A stretch of 27,371 bases of DNA, taken from contig SGPL01000447.1 in NCBI GenBank assembly GCA_004802705.1, forward strand, positions 1-27,371. Reading direction: 5' to 3'. The notes beneath the pieces are model-generated. The model saw only the letters and a list, made by a program, of their open reading frames with translations, was not told where the DNA came from and made no database searches. A program made the translations under genes and the position numbers. This document shows, one piece after another, positions 1 through 9,777 of the stretch. The DNA comes from Bondarzewia mesenterica (Eukaryota; Basidiomycota; Agaricomycetes; Russulales; Bondarzewiaceae). How positions within the stretch are numbered: position 1 is the stretch's first letter; each line of letters opens with the position of its first letter.

Positions 1-1591
1 TCCACTGCTTATGAGCTGAGCGCCGATATTGACTGTGGTCTGTTGACCAAAACGCACAATCTTCGTCCCCGCTCGCCAATCCCGACATACCAGAGCCTTA
101 TCAGCGCCAGTCGAGACAAGATTTTTACGATTGAGATGCCCAGCCAATTGCTGCAGCGAGTTGAAAGTAACAGACGAGAAGAGGTCGACACAACTTATAT
201 GGAAGCTTGTTAGTGTGCAAGTCATTACGAGCGATGTCGTGAAATCTGACGACAAAGACCTCTAAATAAACGAAATGTCATCAAGTTGATTGGTCTTATA
301 GACTCAAAGCATACCTTTATCCGCTAGAAAATCGACACAACTCACCGGCTTCTTGAGCTGCAAACACTTCTTGAGTTCGCCGGTTTCGAGATAGTTTTGT
401 CTAAGATCCACTTATGAGACATTTGCCTGACATTCGAACATTGGCACAGAGTTCGAAAGGCGTGCGATGCACATGTACCACGCAGAAGAAGGGCTGTGCA
501 AAAAGTTTGCGTGCATATTAAGGAACCTGGCGCTCTGGGGAAGAGCATGCTTGAAGTTCGACTCGCGATGGTGCAATGACCGGTACAGAGGTTCCCTAGC
601 GGTTATATTGAGATATCAGCTGAACTTTTCAGAGAGAATGGATCAATATTAATGTTATGCACCATCCTACGGGGGTGGGCGGAGGCTTCAACAATGGGTC
701 TGTCGTCGTGATTCTCAAACAGTAATATCTCCAAAGCGCTGGCAGGTGAACCACCTCTTGCCATTTCTTTGAGACCTACAATCAAGTACCGTGCCACTGA
801 ATATAGAATGCGCGAGCAAAGGCTATCATACTCACAGTTCCGATTCCCAGGATTTCCGGCAGAGTCAGATGCTTCAATGTAAGGTCGGGAGCCAAGTTAC
901 CTATAATATCGAGCGTTGACTTCGCATATTTGCCCAACAGGAGTATTTGAAGGCGAATATCGGCTTGAAAAGAAACTAGACTTGTTGGATAGACCAGGGC
1001 CACGAAGAAGAGCTTACAGTCGAGTATTGTCGCAATACGTGACAAAGAAAGGCGTCAGTCCTCAAAGGACAGCAGCAAATATTGCGGATCTACAGACACA
1101 TTCTCTCGTCACGACTCAGTGCCCGAATGGCCTTTCTTACCTCGATCTCGTTGAACTCGCCATCGGCATCCCTCCTTGACGCCCTCAGCAAGTCAACATC
1201 GCCATCATCATAACCTGTATCATCGCGATATCCGCTCCAATACCCTCCCTTTCTCCCCCCACACGCACAGAAATCTTTCCCACCCTGCACTGTGATAAAG
1301 TCACCATTCTGCTCCCACGAGCGCTCGCTTTCACAGAGGACGTGCACTTCCGCTTGCAATGCGTGAAGCGGCATCACCGCCGGCGCTTGTGCGCGCGTTC
1401 CGAAAGACGCTTGTAGTGCAAGAGGTGCTTCGTGTGTATGAAGAGGAGGTGTCGAGGCCGGACTGGAAATCTTTATCAACGCCACCAACTCTGGCGTCTG
1501 TCAGCATATCCACCGACCACGTAGATACGGTCAACGCAGACTGTATAGACCCGTTATGAGATTCCTGCTGCCTCAACCCAGTTCCAGACAT
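1..1591 (-). pseudogene. F-box/WD40 repeat protein, 5' part, decayed copy 1 (runs off left edge)
   Basis: Read on the minus strand, this begins near 1591 and passes through an N-terminal region (about 1090-1488), an intron (about 1013-960) and an F-box-like stretch (LTLPEILGI, then VSKKWQEV and LPALWRYY after an intron). It then enters WD40 blades such as [15 protein letters not shown] near position 1-185. In this family the F-box docks to Skp1 of an SCF ubiquitin ligase and the WD40 propeller binds substrate; that role is family knowledge. The reading frame breaks repeatedly: a frame change near 1488, a stop around 1090, and a damaged blade near 360-420 where the expected SGSYD and WDIETG parts are missing bases. 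The 3' half lies outside the window. Positions 1-1027 match the reverse complement of 24757-25788, including the same damaged blade, so duplication followed decay or the copies were homogenised. Confidence 0.75.
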
Positions 1592-1925
1592 CGCTGCCGA
1601 TTGTTTTGCGGGCGTTCTTTGGATGCTCGTCCGAGACGGGGTGCTTGTCGTCGTTCTGATCTTAACCTTTGGGCTTGAAGATGCGAGATGGAGGTAAAGG
1701 GGTGTGTCCGGGTTGGGAGACTAACTCTTGTCTCCTGGGGACAGGAAAGACGTCACGCGACAGCGCGGCATGGACGGAATGACTGCAGGAGCATTTTGAA
1801 CGTTCTAAAGCTGGGCCAAAGATTCTGAAGGGCCAAATGTTGAGTTAGCACGGGATTGCTCATTGTATCGAGAGCAGAGAGCAGTACGAAGAAGACAGCG
1901 GACGCTGGACAACGCGAGGCGGGAT
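1513..1925 (-). repeat. Direct repeat A, copy 1 (5' flank and N-terminus of F-box/WD40 unit)
   Basis: This 413-bp stretch aligns by eye at roughly 80% with 4545-4955 in the same orientation, with scattered substitutions and small indels. Shared anchors are CTGCCTCAACCC, GTTCTTTGGATG, GGAATGACTGCAGGA and TGAGTTAGCACG. On the minus strand it carries the presumed promoter and the first codons (MSGTGLRQQ) of copy 1. Confidence 0.85.
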
Positions 1926-1941
1926 AAGTATCTGCTGTCTG

Positions 1942-1959
1942 TCACTGCAGCTGCAGTGA
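1942..1959. repeat. 18-bp perfect palindrome
   Basis: TCACTGCAGCTGCAGTGA equals its own reverse complement. It sits just outside repeat A copy 1. It could be a dimeric DNA-binding site or chance; nothing else supports a function. Confidence 0.5.
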
Positions 1960-2214
1960 GAGACTAGGTTCATAGCCCGCCAGCTCAGGAAGATGTCTAA
2001 CTAGTGAACATTTATCTATTGAGTATATTTTTGAGTACGAACATGCAGGAGACAAAGGAGGAAATTTGATACATATCAGTCCCATTGAACCTGAGGCCTG
2101 AAGCTGAAGCTGAAGCTTGCAGTACTTCAACTGTTGCGACTGTGCGGTTCGTAATTGGATGTACCATGACAGGCAATTTTACAAACATATGGCGACCCAA
2201 AGCCAATTCAAGCA

Positions 2215-3733
2215 TCACCATCTTGGATATGTAGTACTGTGAGCATCATCGTAACTTCGGAAGGAAGGTGGTTTTTTCAACCACCTCACCAAGCGTAATC
2301 CTTCTTCAACACATCCCGCAATACGCGCACGCTGCGATGGTGCCACCTTTTCCATAGCCTTCTCACCATATTCTTCCAGACATAGAGTTGTCAAACCCGA
2401 CGGTGCATTGGCCCCATCACCAACCTCGAGCACGCGACGTGACCGCGCCTGCCAGCGGGATTCGATCATGGTGGTAAGGGCCTCGTAGAAAACTGACTTG
2501 GCGTTCAAATCTGCCCCATAATCCGACCAAAAAAATTTCGAGTTGCGCAAGCATGGGGACCAGTTGCTTACTCCCATCAGCAGTCGAAGTAAGCGTGAGT
2601 CCCCTCAAAATGCCCTCCCAACGACGGGAGGTGACGAAAAAGGAAATGGACAAGCTCGTCAGGTTCGGTAGACGCTGCAGCATGCTTGTAGCCACGTCGA
2701 GTTGTAGAGAGCAATCGAGGAACTCGAGATACTCAAGAGACTCCGAAAAGTGGGCCAGAAATTGCAGGAAGGAGTCACCCCATCTGTAGTAGATGAATTG
2801 GGTTGTTAACTCCAATGTCCGCAATTTTGGCAAAACCAAGTGGGTCAAGCATTGGAGGAGTAGGTGGAGATAAATCTCAGCCTCGTCCGCATCGTCTTCC
2901 GCATCACATGTGAGGATCACCATGTTGAGATTTTGGAGCTGGGGAAGAATGGCAAAAGTGGATGTGGATCTAACGATGGAGGAGTAACATGAGAAGCTAT
3001 GGAACACGTTGAGGATCTCCAGATTTATGCAGTGGGATAGAATCTCGATGAACAAATCCACGTCAAAGAAGTTCGTGAAACCCATGTCTTGCCCAGTGCA
3101 GCGTTCTATGGACAAGGACGTAAGCTGTGACCAAGGCACAAACCATGACTCTAGGAATGGATACGTGACTCTCGCTCGACGAAGCAGAGGAGCCGACTCC
3201 AAAATTGTGATATCGATTGGCTCCGAGATGGCTCGCTCGTTATCGAAGAAGAAGGACTCAAGGAGGGGGAGGGACCGACATTGATTCAAAATCGTGATGA
3301 AATTGTTGAAATTGAATGGTATATAGATGTCAACATCTTGCCAGCGAGCAGAATGGGTACATAAGATTCGCATGTACTCCGCCAGCAGGTCTTCATCCCC
3401 AGACGTTGGATAAATGTCATGCACCCAGAAACGGAGGGTCAACGGTGTGCGTTTTGACAAAGAGAGCCATGTCCTCAATGCAGTGATATAGGTCCTAGCC
3501 TTGGTGCCATCGTCAGAGGGCATGTGCGCACGAGCTTCAGAAGATTCCGTCCTCCCTAAGCTTCGAGCCAGGTATAAATAAGACCACAATCGAGGCGTCG
3601 ACAGTGCAACTGCCCGCCACAATCGATTGACCCGAGTGAGAAGGATAGGTGCACGGCTGGGAAGTGTAACTGCATTGATGATAATGCAATTGAGGAATAT
3701 TTCGGAGAGAACCTCAGGAGGAAGAGTCTGCAT
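2215..3733 (-). CDS. F-box protein with leucine-rich C-terminal region
   Basis: The ATG at 3733 opens MQTLPPEVLSEIFLNC, a standard F-box start, followed by LTRVNRLWRAVALSTPRLWSYL, the F-box second half. After the F-box come irregular leucine-rich repeats (LPLLESFFF, LTSLSIERC, LEILNVFHS, LPNLTSLSI), the layout of mushroom SCF substrate receptors. The frame shifts once at a run of seven A on the plus strand (2529-2535). With six A it would continue without a break through a typical C-terminus (ALTTMIESRW, then GLRLVRWLKKP) to the stop at 2215-2217, about 500 residues. As sequenced it ends in an unrelated 40-residue tail at 2417. The upstream CTG at 3748 is in frame but unlikely to be the start. 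The promoter lies inside inverted repeat B (3755-4330), only about 22 bp from the ATG. No intron is needed. Confidence 0.85.
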
Positions 3734-3754
3734 GCTTGGCACCAGCACCAGCCA

Positions 3755-4330
3755 CAGCGGCTAAGACGATCACAATGAATAAGTGCGAGCGACAATGAGC
3801 GTGTTGATTGGGTGCGCACCAAAATGACTTCGATAGCTTCAGCAAATTTAGTTCTACTCGCTGTCGGATGCCCGAAATCGCAAGTGCTCACTCGCTGCGG
3901 TATTGCGAAAGTTGAGATGAAGTCATCATGCGATGCGATGATCGCGTGTTTTGCTGTCTTTGAATGTTTGAGCAGGCGCCTGAATTTTAGTTCCGCGACA
4001 CCATGGCTAAGGCCGATAAAACGTCTTTTACGATTTTGAATCCGTCAAGTTTCGGTTCACCTGGCAATGCATAATCGTGCACTTTGATATCTCTTCATGA
4101 TAATCTTGACCACTTCCACAATGAGAGCGCATGTATCGCCGAGTTCATCGCGAGATAACAACTAAGATCGATTCCGCCTATGATATATTTATCTTGGGTC
4201 CCTCAGACAATGCATATACACACGCTATCCATGACCCACTATGATCATGATATTTTCAAGACGCTATTAAATCCAGTCCGACTACTCACAGTGTACGACC
4301 CGAGTAGGGCTGCACGGTCCACGAGTGACG
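3755..4330. repeat. Inverted repeat B, left arm
   Basis: This is an imperfect reverse complement of 26797-27362. Shared anchors include GGCTAAGACGATC, GGCGCCTGAATTTTAGTTCC, ACGTCTTTTACGATTTTG and CCAGTCC near 4275. In the right arm it starts at the stop codon of the F-box/WD40 gene, so it is that gene's 3' flank. Here it lies directly upstream of the unrelated F-box gene and may have become its promoter. Divergence begins at 3755, just before the F-box coding region. Confidence 0.85.
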
Positions 4331-4544
4331 ATTAACAAAGCGTCGCCATCTTAGATGTAGCTGCAAAGGAAGCGAAGAGATCAAGAAAGAACAATGAGTG
4401 TATGGTGTAGACATGCCGTCTCGTCCATCGATAGCATGACGATCCAAAGGCAGATGCAAATGTAAATGCAAAGACAAAGCAAAAACATGGGCGGGGGACT
4501 GAGAACAAATCAAGTCTGATCGAGGGAATATCTACGCTTTTTGG

Positions 4545-4955
4545 TGACCACGTAAGGATGGTCGACGCAGACTGTGCAGACCCGTTACGAGATTTTTGCT
4601 GCCTCAACCCGGTTCCAGACATCGCTACCCTTTCGGACGTTCTTTGGATGCTCTCCGAGGCAGGGTGCTCGTCGTCGTTCTGATATCAGTCTTTGGGCTT
4701 GGAGGCGCGAGATGGAGGGAAGGGGGCGCGTCCGGGTGGTGTGACTCAGTCTTGTCTCCTGGGGGACGGGAAAGACATCACACGACTATGCGGCGCGGAC
4801 GGAATGACTGCAGGAAAAGTTTGAACGTCCTTGAATCTGGGCCAAAGATTCTGAGGTGTCAAATATTGAGTTAGCACGTGAGTTGCTGATTGTATCGAGA
4901 GCGGACGGTGGAGAGAGGCACGAAGAAACCGGATGATGGACAATGCGAGGAGGCG
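4545..4955 (-). repeat. Direct repeat A, copy 2
   Basis: Partner of 1513-1925 in the same orientation. Similarity starts at TGACCACGTA and ends near AATGCGAGG, after which the two copies diverge completely. Confidence 0.85.
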
Positions 4956-4957
4956 GG

Positions 4958-6315
4958 GAAGCCTCCAGAGCTTCTTCACGCTCAACATGGATAGCATCGG
5001 ATGCACGTATCCACTCACGGGCGCAGACTGTCAACGTATGATAGACAAGGAAGGGTTAGAGCTCAGCCGCTTCGCTGCGACGCTGAAGATCACTGGGAGG
5101 ACCGGCCGTAGATTCGTCCCCCGCGCATCCCCGTTCAAATTGCGAGGAGAAACAGTCGCTGCACCACTGACAGTGCTGGATATTGATGCGTTGGACAACA
5201 TCCGCGTTTTGACACAGCCCATAGTTGAACGACATGAGATATGCGTTGGGGTGGTGCGGCTGATGCGCGGGATGTCATCCTTAACTGGGACGAGAGTCGC
5301 GAATGGATATCAAGAACTTTAGGAGAAACCGTGACGAATTGCAAGTCTTAAAGCAACGAAAATGAACCGTTTCCTCTTGCTGCCGTAATTAAGGTACTCA
5401 AAGTTCACGAACTTCTTCCGGATCCACAATTGGCATGGTATCCTACACGATTCGAAGAGTCATTGAAGCGTCAAGAAACATAAGTTTAGGAATATGAATA
5501 CTACTTCAAAGCTGGAGCGCATGCCGGCTACTGGTAGGCGCGTGTCATGGCTCGCCCCCTTTCTTTTCCCAGTCGAACATATGGCTACGCGGGTCTCTCC
5601 GGGGGTAGAAAATAACGCAGTCTCTTCCTCGTGGGACCCTCCAGAAAGTCGTATAAGCGGACGAACAGAAGGCCGAAGTGGACACGGAGGTTGTGAGAAG
5701 CGGAAGTACTCCGTAAGAATAAGATGGTAGTGACGATCAAGGTGATGACCTACCTGTGCACCCCGCCACGGTCATTGCGCTGCTTCGTCAAACCGTCTGC
5801 AAAGACCCCGCACCTCCTGGCCCCCTTTGTTCTGAGCAGGCTTACGTGGAAGTTTGACCGTGGACATCACTTGGCTCCTAGGACGGTGAGAGGTTCGTCA
5901 TTGGGATGGCCAAGCCGCAGTGAAATCAGGTCGCGTGGCCAGTGTCCCATTCTGACATCAATGCCCACAGGCGCTCTGTCATCGCTGCGCGCAAGTGTTT
6001 TGGAACAATGTCATTAAACCACTGTTATTTCGCATTCAGGATCTGGTGTCGCAGCCGATCGAGGATTGGGAGGTGATAAAGGACACGAGCCAGCGAACGT
6101 TGCAGGTGTACCCACCGGTCACGATGACTAACCGCCGGACCTTCCCTGTTCCTGTAAGGGTGAACATCTGACCGCCGTCACCTTCTCCATCGGATGTAGT
6201 CTGAGATAACTGCAATTTTATCGCGTGCTGATCGTTAATGGTTGGTACTTTGGCCGCATGTGCACAGCCGGCCATCGATGTCGTAAATACAAAAAGGATC
6301 GTTGTCATCATCTTG
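4958..6315. other. Intergenic; no gene recognised
   Basis: Open frames of 129 codons (4933-5322, plus, starting inside repeat A) and 97 codons (5724-6017, plus) exist, but neither resembles a known family. A frame at about 5733-5850 (plus) reads HPATVIALLRQTV, which looks coding-like, but stops lie directly upstream and no convincing splice sites join it to anything. It may be a decayed exon. Nothing else is visible. Confidence 0.4.
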
Positions 6316-7272
6316 CTATCGTCCGTGCCAGCTCGATGAGGCCCAATATCGAAACATTGCATATGCAAGCCCAGCCGCGATCATCCCAAAGGCTATCATA
6401 GTCTTCGCGCCTAAAACCGATGCTTCATTCTCGACCTGCACAAGAAACATGAACGACTTTAAGTCAGGAGATCGAACGAAATGTCATCAAAACCTACGAC
6501 CGAAGTCCACGGTGAGAGTATAGGTATCGTGAAGTGAGAAGTCATCCCCCATTTTGAGGGTGTCGGTTTTGTTTTTGCGTGATCGAGGAGGAGATATATA
6601 ATTAGGGATACGAGGACGAGTATACAAGAAATGGAGATTATCTATCACGAGGGGTAAACAACACGAGAAATTCGATGGAGCAAACGCGTTCACTTACGAG
6701 TATATACTCCATCTTCTTCTGTGTTTCGTTATGGTATCTCTGCAATGCCGCCATCTCTTTCTAGAGCATGGAGGTAAGATCAAAAGAGAGAAATATCAGC
6801 AAATTCCTGTCATGCTCTATGATCGGCATGTCACGAATGAGAAGACAGAATCACCAACCGATTTCTTTTCGTCCTCTGCAGAAACGATGCTCTTCATCTC
6901 TCTCTGATGGTCCATCCGCGCGGACAAGAGAGTTTCCGCAGTCAGTGCGCGGGCTGCCCAGTACTGTTCCGTAGCGGACTTCGGGACAGGGGCATCGTTC
7001 TGCTTCACGAGCGGCGAAGGCAGTGGCCTTCTATCTCCAGTCAGTGCAGCGTTCGATGCGTAGGACGTTGCTACCACGGTGGGATCCCATGAGGGGGACA
7101 TTCTGGAGACGTGATGTTTGGTGATTTCTTCTCCAGACGCATATGCATAGGTTCGCGAAGTGGTTGGAGAGGTGATGAACAAGGAGTTGGACTGATAATG
7201 GGGAAAGGAAGGTGCGGTGGTTGGTGACACGGGCACTGATTTCTTGAGTTTGTTCATCTCTTTTAAAGTCAT
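6316..7272 (-). CDS. Small tail-anchored protein of unknown function
   Basis: Three exons join in phase: 7272-6859, 6760-6698 and 6435-6316, giving 198 residues. The first intron (98 bp) uses GTTGGT...CTCTAG and the second (262 bp) GTAAGT...GTGCAG. Residues 1-90 are Ser/Pro/Thr-rich and probably disordered. Residues ~100-165 are charged and helical (LLSARMDHQREMKSIV, then MAALQRYHNETQKKMEYIL), likely a short coiled coil. Residues ~172-187 form one hydrophobic segment (MIAFGMIAAGLAYAMF) followed by R-Y-W and a 9-residue polar tail. No signal peptide is seen, so a C-terminally anchored, cytosol-facing protein of ER or mitochondrial outer membrane is inferred. I do not recognise the family. The unbroken frame across three exons and the membrane tail support a real gene. 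The start codon is the first ATG; a second lies five codons in. Confidence 0.7.
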
Positions 7273-7527
7273 GTAAGTCGGCAGTATGATAAAGAGAGTC
7301 GAAAGCGAATTTATTCCTAAATCAAGTCCGTTATGAGCCTAATTTCCGCGACAGACCCAGTACAATCATGAAGAGCCTGAGCTTGAACCTGCTTGAACGT
7401 CCTGCCAGTTGGACAAGCAGCTTGAACGGCGGCCCGCCCCGATCAAGATAGGCTCCATTACGTCATTCTTGTAATCGACAAGGACCCACATCATCATACA
7501 TGGCCCAGCAATTCATACTCAAGTTCC

Positions 7528-7560
7528 GTATCATTGATAGATCCATATCATTGATAGACT
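7528..7560. repeat. Short tandem duplication upstream of BAH-PHD gene 1
   Basis: TATCATTGATAGA occurs twice in about 33 bp, ending roughly 25 bp before the ATG at 7585. It may be a duplicated promoter or leader element. Confidence 0.45.
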
Positions 7561-7584
7561 AGGACTATTCTAATTTTGCTATCC

Positions 7585-9117
7585 ATGCCGCGCCCAAAGT
7601 CTCGTCTAACTCTGAAAAAGAAAACCAAGAGCAGGAAACTTGCCACTGACCTTTCTGGAACCCCCACGGAAGCCGATTGGCATCGCCTCGACAAATCTGA
7701 CAAGTGTCTCGGTAATTGATCCCTGCATAGTGTTGCAATGTTATCCTACTAATTGTTTTTGTCTCTCGTGAATTCAGTGGAGGATGACGACGAGCATCCG
7801 TATCTGTTCAGCAAAGGGGAAGAGTACGCAATCAATGCTCGTGTTCTTCAGAGCAACTGACCAGACGTGACGTCCGGTGGACGTGAATCACGTTCATCTT
7901 CACTTTCAGTGTGTTGATTCTTGGGCAAGGTATGAGGGAAAGGAAATGCAGAGACCATGAGTTTTGGGTAGGGAAAATCGAGGAGTTTGGCATGTGGGTA
8001 TCAAAGTTAGGGGATGAAGAGGTCAGTTGACTGACGCTCCAGTGGATCTGATTTAAAAACTAACTCTGCATCATTGTGATTGATCAGTATTGGGCCAAGG
8101 TGCGCTGGTATTACTCTGGCGACGAGATTGCTATGAAAATATCAGGATTGTACGTGCGCAGTTCTTGCTATGTGCTTCAGATGATACTCAATGCCCCTTC
8201 ACCTTTCAGTGACCTGTCGAGTTGTGGGCGGTATGAAAGATTTCTTTCAACCGATATCGCGCTCGTTTCATGCCTTTCAATCGATGGCAAGTCTTCTGCT
8301 TCTTTTTGTTTGATCCTTTTTTGCAGTCAGCCAGGCTCACCAACATCATAGGCCGTGCGACAGTGAAGGACTACGATGAGACGAGCATAAATCAAGTACA
8401 GATCAATGACGGCGAATTTTACGTCCGTCGCCAGTACGATCACAAGAAGCGACGCGTCGACGTGAGTATTGAAGTCTCTTCGAGCCTGTCCCTCTGATGT
8501 TCTTCTTCATCAAGCCAGAGCTTTTCGTCACCTGTGTCTGCACCAGCCCGTACAATCCCGACGACGGCATCCCAATGCATTTTTGCCCTCGACCGTCTTG
8601 CCATAGGTGGTATCACAGAACCTGCTTAGAGCGCAATGGTCACATCGACAGTGGTAGTAACGCTGAGACCCACTTGAGGAATGTCCTTTGTTCATCCGCA
8701 GATAGCGATCTGCCTGTCATCATCCCTCCAAGGCATTCCCCAAAAAATTCCCGCGCGAAGAAACCTGTTCCGAATATCCTTGCCTCCCTTCCACCTGAAC
8801 TTATTCAGCTTGCGCAGCAACAGATCATCAAGGGATGCTCCCCGTATGGGATTGTGGGGAACGCCAAGAACGTCATCGAGGCGCGTAGGCTCGTCTACCT
8901 GAATGTGAAAGCGCATTCAGCGAAAGCGCGTGCGGAAGCAACGGAGGCCCTGGACGAGTGGCTGGACGATGCCGATACACAAAATGTAGAGGGACTGTTA
9001 GAAGACGGTCACAAGAAGACCGACGGTGAGATGGAAAAGGGGAAGAAGAGAAAGAGAAAGAGTGACCGAATGGAGTTCCATGCCTTTGTTTGTCCCCAGT
9101 GCGGAGGTGCGATCTAG
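7585..9117 (+). CDS. BAH and PHD-finger chromatin protein 1
   Basis: Seven exons join in frame to 376 codons: 7585-7711, 7778-7823, 7910-8021, 8088-8149, 8210-8286, 8352-8461, 8521-9117. A basic N-terminus (residues 1-20) precedes a BAH domain (~58-170: GEDVLILGQG, FWVGKIEEFG, WAKVRWYYSGDE, YDETSINQV, FYVRRQYD). A PHD finger follows from C183: C-V-C, NPDD, C200, C205, WYH210, C213. Its last ligand pair is not close by; the only fitting CPQC is C369/C372 at the extreme C-terminus, after a helical insert (LPPELIQLAQQQI) and a Lys/Arg run. BAH-PHD pairs of this order read methylated histone tails in plant EBS/SHL and fungal relatives; nuclear reader function is inferred. Intron 5 has a GC donor (GCAAGT at 8287). 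Exons 4, 5 and 6 (62, 77, 110 bp) match those of paralogue 2 exactly in length. Confidence 0.88.
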
Positions 9118-9777
9118 TCTTGTTTCTTCCATCCTCTTTGATCTGCTTTTCTCTCGTTTTGTGAGGTGTGTTTTCATTTCCTGTCCCAGTCCGTTCACTC
9201 TTTACGATCATGAAAGACTACCGCTGGCAGCGATTTGCTGTCCGCTCTGTGTTAGTTCTTCACCAAAAAAAAATGCCTTCATTGGCACTGTATTACTACG
9301 CAGTCATCATTCTCCGTTGCGAGTAGATGAAGCTGTCGTTTTTTCCCTTTATTTTCCATGTCACATTATCTCCTAAAAAGGTTCCGAAGGACGAAGTTGG
9401 GAACGCTGCATAGGACCGAATGTGTTGCGATAGTGTACGTACAAAGATTGATACTATCTATCAGCTTTACTCGAAAACAATGGGAAGACGGGAGAAGACT
9501 GTCACGACACGCACGGTGGATTGATGTCATCAGACTCGTGTACCGTGGTTGAACGTTGAACGTTCAACATTGTTGCAATCCGCGCTGGGTGCTTACTCCT
9601 TCAGGTGCGTACAAGTCCCTCATATGCTCTGCGGTTCAGATGCTCAAGTTGTTGGAATCCACATGCATCTAGGACGTTGAACTCTGTGCGTGTTGCGATG
9701 TTCCTGAATGCTTCGCGGGGCATCTAATCGTTGGGTATTGCTCAAGTTCGCTGAATTCGCCGTGCGTTCCAACGACC
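9118..9777. other. Intergenic between BAH-PHD 1 and X1
   Basis: No gene is supported. It contains the 3' region of the BAH-PHD gene, a T/A-rich stretch and a 14-bp palindrome GTTGAACGTTCAAC at 9555-9568, partly duplicated just upstream as GTTGAACGTTGAACG. Confidence 0.4.

Larger units (their letters stand above)
3755..4957 (-). pseudogene. F-box/WD40 unit copy 2, internal-deletion remnant
   Basis: Reading on the minus strand: 4955-4545 repeats the 5' flank and start (MSGTGLRQQKS) of copy 1, about 210 bp of unmatched sequence follow, and 4330-3755 matches the 3' flank of copy 3. The whole gene body between the first ~20 codons and the stop region, about 2 kb in the other copies, is absent. 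Ends kept and middle lost is the pattern of an internal-deletion derivative. No terminal inverted repeat or flanking target duplication was found, so the deletion could equally be unequal exchange between copies. Confidence 0.7.

Noticed and set aside
4933..5322. 129-codon plus-strand ORF next to repeat A copy 2
   Set aside because: Starts inside a repeat that is promoter sequence on the other strand, lacks recognisable domains, and repeat A copy 1 has no equivalent frame.
8873..9211. 112-codon minus-strand ORF
   Set aside because: Antisense of the BAH-PHD 1 last exon.
9555..9568. Palindrome GTTGAACGTTCAAC as a regulatory site
   Set aside because: Short, single occurrence and far from a start codon; recorded only as sequence content.
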